Positions 49,537-62,436 of a DNA stretch of 64,000 nucleotides are shown here, piece after piece; the first letter of the stretch is position 1, and each line of letters opens with the position of its first letter. The DNA is from Steinernema hermaphroditum (lineage: Eukaryota; Nematoda; Chromadorea; Rhabditida; Steinernematidae): positions 15,066,001-15,130,000 of the forward strand of contig CM059625.1 of the NCBI GenBank assembly GCA_030435675.1, given 5' to 3'. Both the position numbers and the translations under genes were made by a program. The notes beneath the pieces were generated by a model. It had not been told where the DNA came from and did not search any database. It worked only from the letters and a program-made list of their open reading frames with translations.

Positions 49537-51778
49537 GTTATCTGTCCTGTACACCATGAGCAGTAGTTAGACCGGGCGCTTGAGTGATGGGCAATTATGC
49601 GGTTAGACAAACTTGCTGGCGACCCATAATTTGACACCAAAGTAGATCGGCGACCGATTGGCCCGGCGATGGACGAGCGCCAATTAGGATAATGTTGCAT
49701 CGGCAAATACTTGAAAACAGCCCTCGGTTACGTAGCTGATGATGCGCGCAGACGGTTGAAATCCAAGCCGTACCGTTCGAGTGGGGCGGAAGTCTTACGA
49801 TTCTGGGGCCACGTCGGTGGTGGGCTTCAAGAGTCTTGGGACCGCCGACGTCGTGACTCTACGGGTCGCGCACGCATGCGTGACAGATGTGAACGGTCGG
49901 GCTGTCAGGATCTGTCAAAAACGACTGACTGATGACGATCTTAGCGCAGTAGCCATCTGCCCGCGGCTTCGGCCCGCTTCGACGATCCGCTCGGCGGCGT
50001 CGTCGTAAACCGTCTCACGCGGCAAAACAACTCACACACATAACAAGCGCATAATTGAGCTGTCAACGCCGATTATCGTCTTGGCTACATTGTGACGACG
50101 TCTTCCGATTTCAGTGCCGAGAACTGGTGGCTCCGAACAGCATAGCCGTCTACGCACCCGACCGCTTCGGCGACAAGTGCGTCTGGCACCCGGCCTGCTT
50201 TGTCTGCGCCGAGTGTCAGGAGCTTCTTGTCGACCTCATCTACTTTCGGCACAACGACGCGATCTTCTGCGGTCGACATCATGCCGAGCAGGCGAAACCA
50301 CGGTGCGCCCGTTGCGACGAGGTTGGAGAGGGACTTAAGAGGGCACTTCGATGATGGGGCTTTGTTTTTGCAGCTGATCTTCAGCATCGAATGTACCGAA
50401 GCCGAAGGGCGAGTGTGGCACATGCACCACTTCATCTGCGACCGGTGCGAGTGCCGCCTTGGGGGTCAGAAGTATATCGTAAAAGATGGACAGTCACTGT
50501 GCATTGGATGCTACCACGATTCGTCGAACCTCATTTGCAATACCTGCAAACAGCAGATTTCACCCGAGCATCCTCATATTACTCAGGTAAGTGTTTTCGT
50601 ATGCGTCTTTTTTTTGTCAGCTATCTGAGGTGAGCTGTAACGGGTTCCCAAGGCAATAGTCCTTTCATGTCCTTCGATCTTGATTCCAAATCTGCTCTTT
50701 TATCTGATAAAAACCAATCAGAGAATGAAGCCGTGCTATTTCATTATTGTGAGTGGTTTGACCTGAAATCCCATAAATTTGGTCGCATTCTTTTCGTAAA
50801 AACGCTATGCGTTGGGTTACTTAGGGTGCAGTGTCATGTAGCTTCAAATACTTACTTCATTTTTTCTTCAGAGCGACGTCCACTGGCATGCTAAGGACAC
50901 CTGCTTCTGTTGTTCAAAGTGCCAGAAAAACCTGCTCGGCAAGAAGTACACCTTCACCGATTCACGCCTATTCTGCTACGGATCCTGCAGCAAGCCCGAC
51001 AAGCTTCGACTACGACCGACAAACCAGCAACTTCCGCCCAGCAAACCATCTTCTTCACGCAGCCTTCGCGAACTTCCAAGCCCTCTACCTGCCGCAAGCC
51101 GGTCCAGACCGCGTCCTCCTCAGCGTCATCCACCACCGGCGCCCGCACCCAGCAGTTCTCCCGAAAACGTCTACGAAACACTGGAACATATTGATGTGCG
51201 AAGAAGTTGCCGGAACATGCCTTGTTCCTCGTCTCACGAGTCGATCTCTTATCGGGAAGGCCGCCTTAGGCACTGCGGTTCGGAGAAAGGCTCGGACTAC
51301 TGGATACCATCTTCAAGTAGCTGCACCAGTGAAAGCGGATTGCATCGGGCAAGAAGTCATCCAAGAAGGATACCTCCGAGGGATCTTCAAAAGAAGTCGA
51401 GCATGACCGACATCAAGCCTCAGAACTACTACTCCCGAATGCCTCCGTCCCCAATGACCTTACGAGGTGAACACTACCGCTGCAGGTAAACCATCATAGC
51501 TCATTCCTGATTCAATCGCTTCATTTTCCAGTTCATGTTCATCCTCATCCGATAGCGAAGGTGAAGAACCGTACTTCGGCACTGCATTCGTCAACTCCCT
51601 CCCCCAAATCGAGCAATTACAAGTAAGTCAATTCCATCCTAACCATTTTTTACCTTTCAATCTTTAGAACAAAAGACAAATACCGGACAAGAATCGGACA
51701 TGTCGTCGCGTTCCCGTCATCGTGAAGTCTCGAACGGCAAAAAGCAAGAAGTCGTCGAGTAACTGCATAGTCTCCTAG
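48682..51778 (+). CDS. prkl-1: Prickle, PET and triple-LIM planar cell polarity protein
   Basis: Seven exons: 48682-48819, 48866-49117, 50115-50321, 50374-50586, 50872-51485, 51532-51622 and 51668-51778. They give 541 residues in frame. The family N-terminus [10 protein letters not shown]...[11 protein letters not shown] leads into the PET domain (about 35-130, [16 protein letters not shown]). Three LIM domains follow (about 127-310) with [24 protein letters not shown] and [14 protein letters not shown] Ser/Pro-rich region, the Prickle tail block [15 protein letters not shown], and a C-terminal CIVS prenylation box end the protein. Known role: Van Gogh-binding membrane-associated protein in planar polarity and neurite guidance. 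It is shorter than human PRICKLE1 (about 830) because the middle region is reduced. The ATG directly follows the acceptor CGTGATTTCAG; upstream exons are possible. Confidence 0.95.
49118..50114 (+). other. 997-nt intron of Prickle
   Basis: It separates the PET exon from the LIM exons; the donor GTTCGTTG is weak but the junction restores the CHQC zinc ligands. It contains one octamer (49529). No nested gene was seen. Confidence 0.7.
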
Positions 51779-51882
51779 TCGCAAAACCCCCTCTAGCACT
51801 TATTTCCAACTGATCCCTGCCGCACTGCTCTTTCGCCTTACTTGATGTAGCATAGAATCGCAAAAAGATTTTTAAAATGACA

Positions 51883-51888
51883 AATAAA
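51883..51888 (+). terminator. poly(A) signal of Prickle
   Basis: AATAAA lies 105 nt after the stop codon. Confidence 0.75.
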
Positions 51889-52254
51889 ATAACTTTATTG
51901 AGCAATTTTGTCTATGTGGTAGCGCTTCTATGAACTGGATACTCGCCAAAACCATCAAGCTTTCGATCTTCATAAACAAAGCACCTTTTTGAGGGTAGTT
52001 CAAGAAGTGTAGACCTTATCGCAATCTGAAAAAGGGAATATATAAACACTAGTTGTGTGCTGTCGTTAGATCAACCGCAACAAGGAAAGCTATACGGCAT
52101 TTTGGTGCTTCTAGATCCGCGATGGCTGATTTGGAAGGAATAAGTGGCTCATAGGAAACGGAGAGTCAATGCTGATCTAATCATATTGCCCTTATAACGA
52201 ACAGCATCTCATCACCGACTGAGAAACCCACTTGCCAGACTGTGCTTGCATGTG

Positions 52255-52260
52255 TTTATT
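52255..52260 (-). terminator. poly(A) signal of PAPS synthetase
   Basis: AATAAA on the minus strand, about 270 nt after the stop codon at 52533. Confidence 0.6.
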
Positions 52261-52532
52261 CAATAGTTAAAGACAGCCGTGTAAGAGCATGAACAATATA
52301 GGGCACTTATATAATGACACTAAAGGAGTACAATACTTTAGTAGGAATGAGTAGGCACTAAAAGGTTTGAGTGTGTGGAATAGTATGATATAGGTTAAGA
52401 AAGGCTAACCACCGGGACAGTAATAGCAAAGATCATGGAATCTTTGTGGTAATAGTACAGACAATAGAATATGTATAAATATGATACAGAAAACAACAGA
52501 TCATCACAGTCAAGCGTTGGAATATCACAGAA

Positions 52533-55500
52533 TTACTTTGATGCGTTGCCGTTCAGGCTTTGGTAGTATGACGATAGCACCTGAAATGTGGCATATCAGG
52601 TTTGAGTGGGGTGCTCGGTTGCACATACCTTCCACGCCTTGGGAGCCATGAATCCCTGTGGCGGCTCTTCTCCGTTTCGAGCGAATCCTCTCATTTTGGT
52701 ACCACTGATGGAGACGAAGTCTTCGGAGCGATCTTTGTCGATGAATGCCATGCAGCCGTTCTTCTTGTCATAGGCGGCGACTTTGAATGGAATGATCTCG
52801 AGTTCAGGAAGACCAGGAGCCATGGAGAGAACCTAAAAAGGAAACATTGAATTGGGCGTCAGAGGGATTCTAAATTAACAACCTTCGCTCCATGAGTGAC
52901 GTCGTATAGCGCTTCTGAAGGGTTTGCAGGATCCTGGATTCCCGCAGGATCACGGCCAACAATGTAAGCGTTGACTCCGGCTGCAAGACGAGCTCGAGCG
53001 TGCCATTGAACTTCAGTGGGTCCGGCGTAGAGCATTGGGCTAGGGAAGATGGCGAGCTCAGTCCACGACTGGTCGAGGACTCCCTCTTCCAGGACGGCCA
53101 AGTGCTGTTGGATACGGACGGGGAGAGGCACGTCATCGTCCTTGGTCCATCCGCCCAGAGGATGCAGAAGCAACATGGGATTCTTGTAGCGCTGAAGGAG
53201 TTGGTCGCGAGTGTGTTTCATGAGGAGAGCGTGGCCGTTGTGGATCGGATTGCGGAGTTGGAAAGCAAAGATGACATCACATTCCGCCTCGCTGAATCGT
53301 TTTCGGAGTTCAGCTGGCGTCTTGCGGTATTCGTCGAGACCGTCGTTGAAGACAATGCGTTTCAGAACTTTCAGGTCTCCGCCAAGAAGCCAGTCGCCAC
53401 TGTCAAGAACCTGCTTGACTCCTGGGTGACGGTTGTCGTTCGTTCCGTACGTTCTGCACACCCGTTCGTTCTTCCTATGTGGATAGACCTCGGGATCACA
53501 AAGAATAGCTAAGACCTCTCCATTGCGAATCAGGGCAATTTCTTTGGCAAGTGATCCATCTGAAGAAATTCGTCATTCGTCATTATTCCATTTTGCCTTA
53601 CCCAAAGAAATCGCCGATTTGGTCGAGGCATCGATAGGCAAAACGATGGGAACGGACTGATTCATGGGCTCGTGGCGAAGTCCGTCCTTTCTGATCTGAA
53701 TGGATCCATCGGATGGGACCGTGCAGTCGCGCTCTGTGTCCAAAAGTTGGCCATAGAAGAGGCACTGCAGATACTGGCGTTCACGCATGAATCCTTTCAA
53801 CGGACTGGCCCATCCTTCTGCCAGCACCTGCAGCCATTGGACGTCAATTTCCCCAAGCTCTATTTTTGGCATTTCAGCGGCGCGGCTATTATAGTCCTTC
53901 ACTTCAGATTCATTTTCCACCAAAAGTGGAGTCAGTGGGATACCGAAGAATTTTGTCATGGCCTAAAGTGGCACATTTTTACATGTCCGCTCAACCAATC
54001 ACCCACCTCGTCGGGAATGATTCCTTTTTCATTCAAGAACTCCAAAACCTTCTGAACACATGCTTCTTCGTCGTCGATACCGGCATTTACAACAAGGTCT
54101 GGAGTTTCAGGCGCTTCATAGGCACTATCAATTCCCGTAAATTCTGGAATCTTGCCGGCTCGGGCGCGCTTATAAAGTTCTAAAAAATCGAATGTGTTAA
54201 CTCGTAGCACATGGGCCAATGCAACTCACTCTTCGGATCGCGTTTTTCGCAGATTTCTAGCGAGGTGTTAACGTAGATTTCGAAGAACGGGAGTCGTCCC
54301 TTTAACATCACACTGACAAGGGAACGGTCAATCATGCAACTCTAAGATCGACGCGAGATTAGGGGCAAGTGATAGGCATAGGTGAGCGTATCACGATAAT
54401 TCCATCCCTAAGTTTCCACCCTGACACAAGTTTCGACCTTTTTTTTTCTTATAGAGGGTACCTAATATTTTACACAGTTAATACACTCGCCTAGGTCTAT
54501 CACTTACTAATAGTCGCGCGTCGATCTTAGAGTTGCGTGATTGACCAGTCACTCAAAACTGAAGCTATGCATCCATACCTTTTTATGGATTTCCTTCGCC
54601 TCTTCGCGATCATTTTTGAAAGGACTGATGAATGAAGCAAGCGCTACTGAACCCGAGTCGGCGAGAATCTTGGCGGTCTCGGCAACTCGACGAATGTTCT
54701 CTGAACGGTCTGACGCGGAGAAGCCGAGATTCTTGCAGAGGCCGTGGCGAACGTTATCTCCGTCGAGGCAGTAGTTTTGGATTCCCATCTGAATCACGGT
54801 CGTTAGCTTGGGATATATTTTGGCAAGTTAGTCCTTGTATACTATAGCCAAGTTCTTTTTTTTTGTTTCCCTAACTAATTCATTTGAGAACCCTCATTGA
54901 AGCCAAAACAGATCAAATGACGTGAATCACCCAGAGTATCGTTAAGTGTGGTATCAACGCTAAAACCATTTTCAGAGCAGATTAAATCAACATGAATGCA
55001 AATATTTGTTCAATGTTTGCCTGTGGATTTTACAGAATGACAACGAAATAAAATATGGGAATAGATGAGTCATGCCCATAAGTATATCAGGATATTTTGG
55101 CAATTGATTTCTTGAAGTGTGATTGAATAGGTGATATCTCGATAATGCATCGCTCTATGGTACAAAAATGTCGATGTACCTACCTCAATGAGGATCTTCT
55201 CGACTCCGAACGCGATGGTCGTCTTTCCGGCGCCGGAGAGTCCTGTGAACCAAACGGTACATCCGCGGAATCCAGGATAACTTCCAAGGCATCGGGCGCG
55301 TTCCTCACGACTCACTTTGTGCTCTTGCAGGACGACGTCCTTGCATATCGTCGCGCTCTAAAAGGCAACCTTTACGTAAATGGCACAGTCACTGATGACG
55401 AACGAGCCGAATGCGCATGTTCCCGAGTGGATGAATGTAGCACCTACAAAGCGATCATTGGCTCAGAGCGCGCGTTTTATATAAGCATGTGCGCGGGTGT

Positions 55501-55694
55501 CAGTTCGAAAACAGGTTAAGCGGGAGTTGTTTCTTTTGGTGGTCGCACGTGATTTCCGAGACGTTGAATAGATCGTGGAAAAAGGTAGGATGCCTAAAAA
55601 TGAAACATACCATAATCCGAACGCGCTTCGGCGGAGACGGGAGAGTGGGCGAACAGATGTTCTCTGTGTTGTTCAGCGGCGAAAGTGAACCCAT
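52533..55694 (-). CDS. pps-1: bifunctional PAPS synthetase (APS kinase + ATP sulfurylase)
   Basis: Nine exons on minus: 55694-55611, 55357-55184, 54788-54579, 54299-54230, 54179-54007, 53962-53602, 53559-52883, 52832-52629 and 52580-52533. They give 666 residues in frame, close to C. elegans PPS-1. The N-terminal APS kinase has the P-loop GLSGAGKT (about 67-74), [15 protein letters not shown] and [12 protein letters not shown]. The C-terminal ATP sulfurylase has [19 protein letters not shown], the catalytic [10 protein letters not shown] (about 458-467), [16 protein letters not shown] and GRDPAG. It makes the sulfate donor PAPS from sulfate and two ATP, for sulfation of glycans and small molecules. 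Exon 4 begins after an unusual TTAAAG acceptor, forced by frame and family length. The preceding intron carries a MITE. Confidence 0.96.
54326..54546. mobile_element. MITE with about 65-nt terminal inverted repeats
   Basis: The left end GGTCAATCATGCAACTCTAA continues to about 54391 and matches, inverted, the right end at 54546-54481. The outer 30 nt differ at one position; the inner part is more diverged. The 221-nt element has no coding capacity and sits in the third intron of pps-1. Removing it leaves about 58 nt, the usual intron size here. I could not see a target-site duplication. Confidence 0.8.
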
Positions 55695-58600
55695 TTTGGC
55701 GTGGAGATGAGGGGCAGGCAGCGAGATGTTTCACACTTCCCAGCAATATGCGGAAAGCGCGAAACTGTATTCTGCAAAGTCACAAAACGATAAGATCGTC
55801 ATGGAGCGAACACGTAGCCGGGACATGTCGGCACGACGGTTCCATGGCCGAATGTTTGAGTAGCATGAGGGAAAACGGCCCGTTATGATGTGTCTGCCTC
55901 ATTCTCCCTGCTCTTCCATTAGCATATTCAAACAGTGACAGTTGCGCAAAGAGAAGAAGATGACGGCGGAAGGTGTGAAGGAACGTGAGCATTACAAGAT
56001 TGCATCATTGGAGCTCACTAAATTCGCCGCTCGATCCGCGTCACTTTGAAGGTGTGTGTTGATCATCGGTGGGCATGTCCAGCAGCGACGACAGACACAG
56101 AACTCGGAACGGAACACGGCGTCTACGTCGAAAGTACAAAGAAGGACCGATGGCGGTCACATGAGTCACCTAATTTATCACGCGCCGGGCACAAGGCCAA
56201 CAATGGAGAAGATCAAAAATGAAGACGGTTCCTGCAGTGGAGACCTCCCTTGGTGAGGCGTTCGCGCCCCGGTCTCACGTGGCTTTGGCAGCTCCGATGA
56301 CGCAAGAGGCGCCTGATGTTGGCCTGATCGCTCGTGGAATTTATTGAAACCAAAGGAAATTGCAGTATACGAACATGTCAGGGTGCAAACGATGGCAGCC
56401 GCGCCTGATTTAAGTTGTTTTTACCGTTTTTTTTTCTACCGTTTCTACCAGCACTCGACCTTGAGAATGCCCGAACCGTCTGCGAGCAATTGATACTCGT
56501 CAGCATTTCGCGTGACCGTTGTCCGCAAGGTCGGGTGCCGTTTTGTTTACGGAAGTGGTTACGAAAAGGGTTATTTTCGGAGTTTGATTTCTTAAAGTGC
56601 ACAAGAAGTTAAAGGGCACTTGAATCGTGGACGCGAGCATAGATAAACGTTAGAGAGCAGTCTGTGAGGAGCGTCAATGATGAAACGGTGATGCTGATTT
56701 GTGTTGACATAATCGTACTTTTAATTATGTGATCGTTACCGTACTGTAAGACCAAATTCTTTGTCATAACAACGCCACATTCTATAAGTAGGGTACACTA
56801 TAAACTCGCTGCTGAAGCTTGCATAATCCTAATAGATTTTGATCGCCAAACAAGGCCATCTTTTGGGTTCTGGACTTTTTAAAATGTTTTACAATTCTGT
56901 TAGTTTTCATCCTAAATTCACTTACATTAGAGGGCAATTAGTCCACAGACTCTACGGAGGTTAAATAGGCACACTTTCAAAGCTTACTGGCGACAGCTCA
57001 CTAGTGAATGAAATGAGAAAATCTTGCAAAGGCAGACGACTACAATTCGACGTTGTCGCCCTTTGTATGCCCCTCACAAAAGCCCGACATCAAAAACCTT
57101 CCCATACAAGGAAGTAGCCTTGTTCTAGTGCGGCAATTCATGCTAAAATTAGGTAGGCTAAATCCGGTGGTAAGGACTGCGACCGCGGCGTTCGACTTCT
57201 GCAGAGATGCGGAGCGTAGCGAACTATAAACGGAAAGAAATGGAGAAAATAGAACAGGTTTAAATAGAAAGAAGACTGAAAGTGACCGCCTCGCGCAGCA
57301 CGAATAATTTATTAATGTGGCTGTGTGTTTCTAATATTGCATATGGTTTAAAGTGGATTGCATCAGATAAATAACGGACGTTAAGTGATTTAAGAAGTAC
57401 TGCTATGATTTGTGAACTGTTAACCAAAGCATTTAGGCTTTCAAACGCCTGCTATGATATATAATAAAAGAAAGTGAATAATCTGTCGGCTGATAGGCAG
57501 ACGAGAGTTGTTTAAAGGCAACTGAAAGCAATCGAATTTCTCTTTTTGTAGGCTCAAAAATGCGTATGATTTGTCAACCATAAACAAAAATAAAATAACA
57601 ATGGGCGCGGATTTAGAAGTTTGGAACTTGATCAGTCTGAGCTTTGCCCAGCAATGGTCCGAAGCAAACCAAGGCGACGTCCTCTCAGCGTAGAAGAGGT
57701 TGGAACACATGCACAAGATAACACACCGATGCGAAGGCAAGGTTTTGAAACAGATTGTGTGATAAGAACACCTTCAGCCTATCAGGTTTTCATGTGTCTC
57801 AATTTATTTTTGGTGAGTAATTAAAAACACGAAGGCATTACCAATGTTCCGATCTGTTCGCCTTATGCGATAGATGATGGAATGGCTAGACAGTACACGA
57901 CAAGCAGATCTCTGATCTTCGCCCCATCTCTCCCATACTTTTATTCGTTGCTCAGATAATAAAGCTCTATCGACGTGCTGCAAAACGATCCATAACCTCC
58001 CTGGATCCACGTGTTTTTCAACCATGCACATGCAGTATAAAGATAAAAAAGCGAAAAGTGCAAAGAGTAGAAGGGCGAAAACGGAGTTAATTGTGGTCGG
58101 CGCGAAGGCGACGTGAACGACGAATACTAATGAACGAGCGCGTGCGATAATATGGCTGATTAACCTAGATAGGATCTAAGGGGACGTGTTGCTAAATGAT
58201 GCAAGTATGGCGAAACGCACGTCATGAGACGATTTAGTAACCGGAAGAAATTTAGTACTTTTGTAGATGGTCGGCCACGTGGAAGTAATGTCAAGTGAGG
58301 CGAGCTAAGGTCATTTACGGGAAGAATTGAGAGCAATTTGTTGAGAAGCTTGGGTCCGAAGTTCACGGCAGTGACCTTGAAAATGCTATGGGTGAACAAT
58401 GTTTGTGGATTTAACATGCAAAGGACGGAAAAGTCTCGACAATGTATTATTCTATTAGTAGAAAAGACTTCCAGCTTTGATCGTGGCTAAATATAACTGT
58501 CTGGAAGTTTTTCAACATTTTACGTGATCCCAAAGTTCCCACGAGTTAACCTGTCGCGCAGCCCCCACCCAGGCTAGTGTTTCTATTTTTGTGCACGTTA

Positions 58601-61600
58601 CGAATAGTTTTCCCGCGGTCGCTTTTGGACATAAATGAATCGGGAAATACGCTTTGTTTTTCCTTTCCAAAATGGGAAGCGGTTTATTATGCGCGTTTTT
58701 GACTGAATGCTCACGTTCTAAATGCGCTTTAAGGGTTATTTATACTAAACATACGAATAGCACAATGTCCATAGGCCATAGCCAAAAACGCAAGCAGCAC
58801 CCACTTAGTACGTCTTATCAAGCACAGATGCTTCATAAACTGAACCAGCAAATATCTTAGCTGACCACTCTTTCTTATCCATAACGAAAAATAGACAGGT
58901 ATCCACATTCACCTTTGAGAACAACACAACATAATTCTCGTGATCGCACATTCCACGTGCTGCACTCATGTACATACATAATCACTTGCAAAAGGTATGA
59001 CTGCCTTTAAATTTTAGGAACGACTAAATAACGGCTGATCAAAGTGCAGACTGGATCAACAAACAGCTCATAAATCTTTGAGCACACTTTATGTCACCTG
59101 TGCACATCGCAATCAGTCAACTGAATGCCACTGCGACAGTTTACATGGAAATCAAACAGTTCACCACGTTCCTTATCACCACTTTCCACCCATCCGATAC
59201 GCGCGTAAACGAAAAAATTGGTCTTGGAGTCCTCCTGTGTGACAGAGTGAAACGGACGTTCAATTATGCCTGTCTTTTATACTGTCATATTACGTATGAC
59301 TATAAGGGCTATAAACAAGTTACCACACGGGGCTAATTGATGTAACATCGGCGAACTGTGTGTTCTTTTTTATTTTGGGAGGTCACGTTTTAGAACGAGT
59401 TTCACATAAGTGAAATAACATGTAGAGTTTGACGACATGTTCTAAAAACCGTAATGCTAGCAGTGGTTCAGCAACACTTCAGCGTTATACCTATACTGTC
59501 AAAACCAATATTCAAAGACCAATATAGTACAAAAGATTTGCTCTGTTGACTGTCAATTTTGAGAACAGAAAACAACCTACGGGAACCGTCTGCTTTATGA
59601 TTTAGTCCTGCTTCTAAGGAGCAATTAGTTGCGCTTCATAAGAACAACACATTTGTTATTATTTCGCATAAACCTATTTGCTCAGAACCAAGAGGGACAG
59701 CTGTGGTCGGCTCGTATAAAAGATATCCCGAAGCTCATTGCTTTATCGAAAAAAGATGCTCATCTCTTTGCTGTTCGAACATAATATCGCTTTGTTTAGT
59801 TTACGAGCATGCTATATCACTGCACCCATTTGGCTTCATTTTGATTTTTAAATTCGGACCTGTCAAGCTTTTAATCTGTATTATACAACTAGTCATTAGT
59901 CATACATGGTCTCCCATTGAGTTATGTACATAACTGGGTTATCGGGACGTGGCAATTGTGTTGCTGGTCATATTGAATATTATAACGAGCTATCATACAT
60001 GATCTTAATCAAGAATCGTCATCATGCGATCGTGTCGGACTCGGCGATTGTTATGATGTTCATATGTACCCGATTACGTTTGGCCTTCGGCCTCCGCGAA
60101 CAAAGTGTTAAAAATAGCGTTGAAGCAAAAGTAGAATTTGATCTGACTTCTCGCCGATTTCGAATGTTTACCGCACACGGATCACGATTAAGTTTTGATG
60201 GATTATGACACGTGTTAGTGGAGGCCAGATGTAAAGAACTTCGCCAAAACAGTACATGTCAAAACATGTTGATGAGTGATCATTGCCCGCAGAGGATGTC
60301 GCCAAACTGGAAATTGACATATGCGACAGTTTTCGACTGACCGTTATCGTGTAGTACGGAACGGAAGCTGTCTCGACGTCATATGCACAGCAAACATGAT
60401 AGAGCAAAAACAAAGAGCGAAAAGAAAAGATCCACCTAGGAAGAAGAAGGCTGCTTCTGTAGGTCACAAAAATGAAGATCAATGATTTAAAGTTGATAGG
60501 AATATGAATGTGTTGTGGTCATAATTCAAACGGAGTATTAGAAACATACCTGAGCAAAGTAAACAAGGTAAGATACCACGATTTTATAGAGATTTTCCTG
60601 ATATTTACGAAAAATATTTCCGTGTATGTGTAGCCCAAAATAATTTTCCAAAATCGCCAGACCTGACGCATCACTAGACAAAAGCGGGCTGGAAGGAAAG
60701 GCATTTATTGTACAGCGATTGTGGCGCTAAATGTCAAATGAATACATGACCGCCCTTCCTGGATTTCTTCTAGGCCTGTAATATTGCGGCTTCTAATGTA
60801 ATATTTGTGAAGAGCAGTGGAGTGAATCTCTTGGGTCCCAGCTTGACACTACGGTAAAATCAACCTATCAATACGAACAGATGATGTTGGATTATTAATA
60901 TTGATAAGTACACGCCCTGGCCCTCATGTTAATCGAGATAATAGCAAGGAAAACGCGGTCAATCTCGGCGCGTCCAAGTAGACAGCATAAAACATTGGCC
61001 CGACGAGGCTAGACGCACTCGTTGGTCAAAATGATCCGCTGGAAATCCCACATTTTGAGCGGTTCGGTTTATCTGCACTGCTGACTTCGCCAACTAATCA
61101 TCCCTGCGGGCGCTTTGTCCGATTTTTTTAACCGAAAACTAAAGACTAGCACGTCATGGAATCCGTCACTGCTTGTGTTTTGTTTTGATCTGTTCGCCCG
61201 TCTCAGCGATCGGAAGTGACCTCAACGCTAATGCGATTGATATGCGCCAAAACGTACTTTCGATTTGGTAATATTTCGATTCCCATGCTGGCAGATCATG
61301 GCGAGACGTCTCATAGAGTTCAGAGGTTCGCATGACGAATCGACGACGTGCACTTTGATTCGCAAATTCGGTTCTCAGTCGGGTCAGCATTTCTGATCTT
61401 TTCTTAATATTTGCAAGCAACGTTTTCACACCTTTGACTATTTCAGGAAATATGCATTGCCATCAAAACGATACTAAAAGCTTTCAAGCTGTGCCTGAGT
61501 ACAAAGTCTGCATACCAGAAGATAGCTTATGAGCAATTTTTGGAAAATTGTGAATTTATAAAGGACCGACGCTTGGAAAGAACGACGTATTGAAAAGATG

Positions 61601-61909
61601 CTATACGGTTCGTCTAAGCCTGATTTTGCATCTGAAATAACAGCTCGTCTGCTTATAAAGTACTAAAAAAGAGTACCATTAGATCCTTGAGTTCGATCAG
61701 CTCGGCTCCCTTCAAATCTGTTTACTGATTTGCTTTCACTCGCAATTATGAATAGTTGAACATACGATCGTGCACGTATATCTTAGAAACGCGGGGAAGA
61801 ATACAGTTTATCAACATGAATGGAGTATTCGGACAGGTTTGACTGGCAAGACCCCGTTGCAGCCAGGTTCGCAGTTGCGATACAAAAGATCAAATATACA
61901 AGGAACTGT
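55695..61909. other. 6-kb intergenic region, no gene recognised
   Basis: The promoter of pps-1 should lie at the left end. The rest is AT-rich with scattered frames. The best candidate is a minus-strand frame at 61166-61429 (about 87 codons, rich in Arg, Leu and Glu), which could be an exon, but I found no supporting splice chain or family. No tRNA or repeat was recognised. Confidence 0.45.
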
Positions 61910-62436
61910 TCAGGCTCGTCGACCACCGCGCACAACAGAGTTGTTTCCTGCTCGCAACGGAGGCATGGCAACTTCCGGTGCGTCCAGTTCAATCGTACCC
62001 ACTTCGTACGTATTCGGAACGAACACGTTGAACTCAGGCAGAACCATCAGCTCTCCCTTCTCGCTGTTGCAATAGTGAAGAATCTGCAAATAGGGCTCCG
62101 GATCGTTGACGACACCCGGGATCCAGTCGAAGTCGTCGCCGCAGCCGTCTAATTGGAAGGTTCCGTCTTCGTTGGTGAACGAAACTCTGCAACATCGATT
62201 TAGTTCGTCATAGACGGGCTGCTCGACGGCTGATACCCCATCAAATCGTCGGGATCAATTATCTTCATGAACGAAAAACTGTCCCTGTCGTAGACGCGAA
62301 CTTCGACGTTCGTCTCCTTCGCCGAATCTTTGTTGCATTTCACTCGGCCATGAACCCACACGCATTTGTGTCCGGCTTCTGCCAGATGCAGAAATGAGAC
62401 GATGACTAAGACAGAAGTGGCACAGATCTGTCTCAT
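61910..62436 (-). CDS. secreted transthyretin-like (TTL) family protein, copy 2
   Basis: Two exons on minus, 62436-62237 and 62186-61910, give 158 residues in frame. A signal peptide (MRQICATSVLVIVSFLHLAEA) is followed by the nematode TTL domain: CVWVHGRVKCN, VEVRVYD, the core GTFQLDGCGDDFDWIPG and ILHYCNSEKGE. The C-terminus has a short Arg-rich tail (VVRGGRRA) not present in its neighbour. The start follows an acceptor, GTGAAATTACAG, by one base, so trans-splicing is likely. TTL proteins are extracellular and nematode-expanded; one C. elegans member bridges apoptotic cells to engulfing cells, but most have no known role. Confidence 0.93.

Larger units (their letters stand above)
51779..52532. 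other. convergent 3' flanks of Prickle and PAPS synthetase
   Basis: Contains only the two presumed 3' UTRs. A minus-strand AATAAA at 52255-52260 probably ends the PAPS synthetase transcript. Confidence 0.6.

Noticed and set aside
54326..54546. Target-site duplication for the MITE
   Set aside because: Flanks AAGGGAAC and AGTCACTC share no repeat that I can see, so none is claimed.
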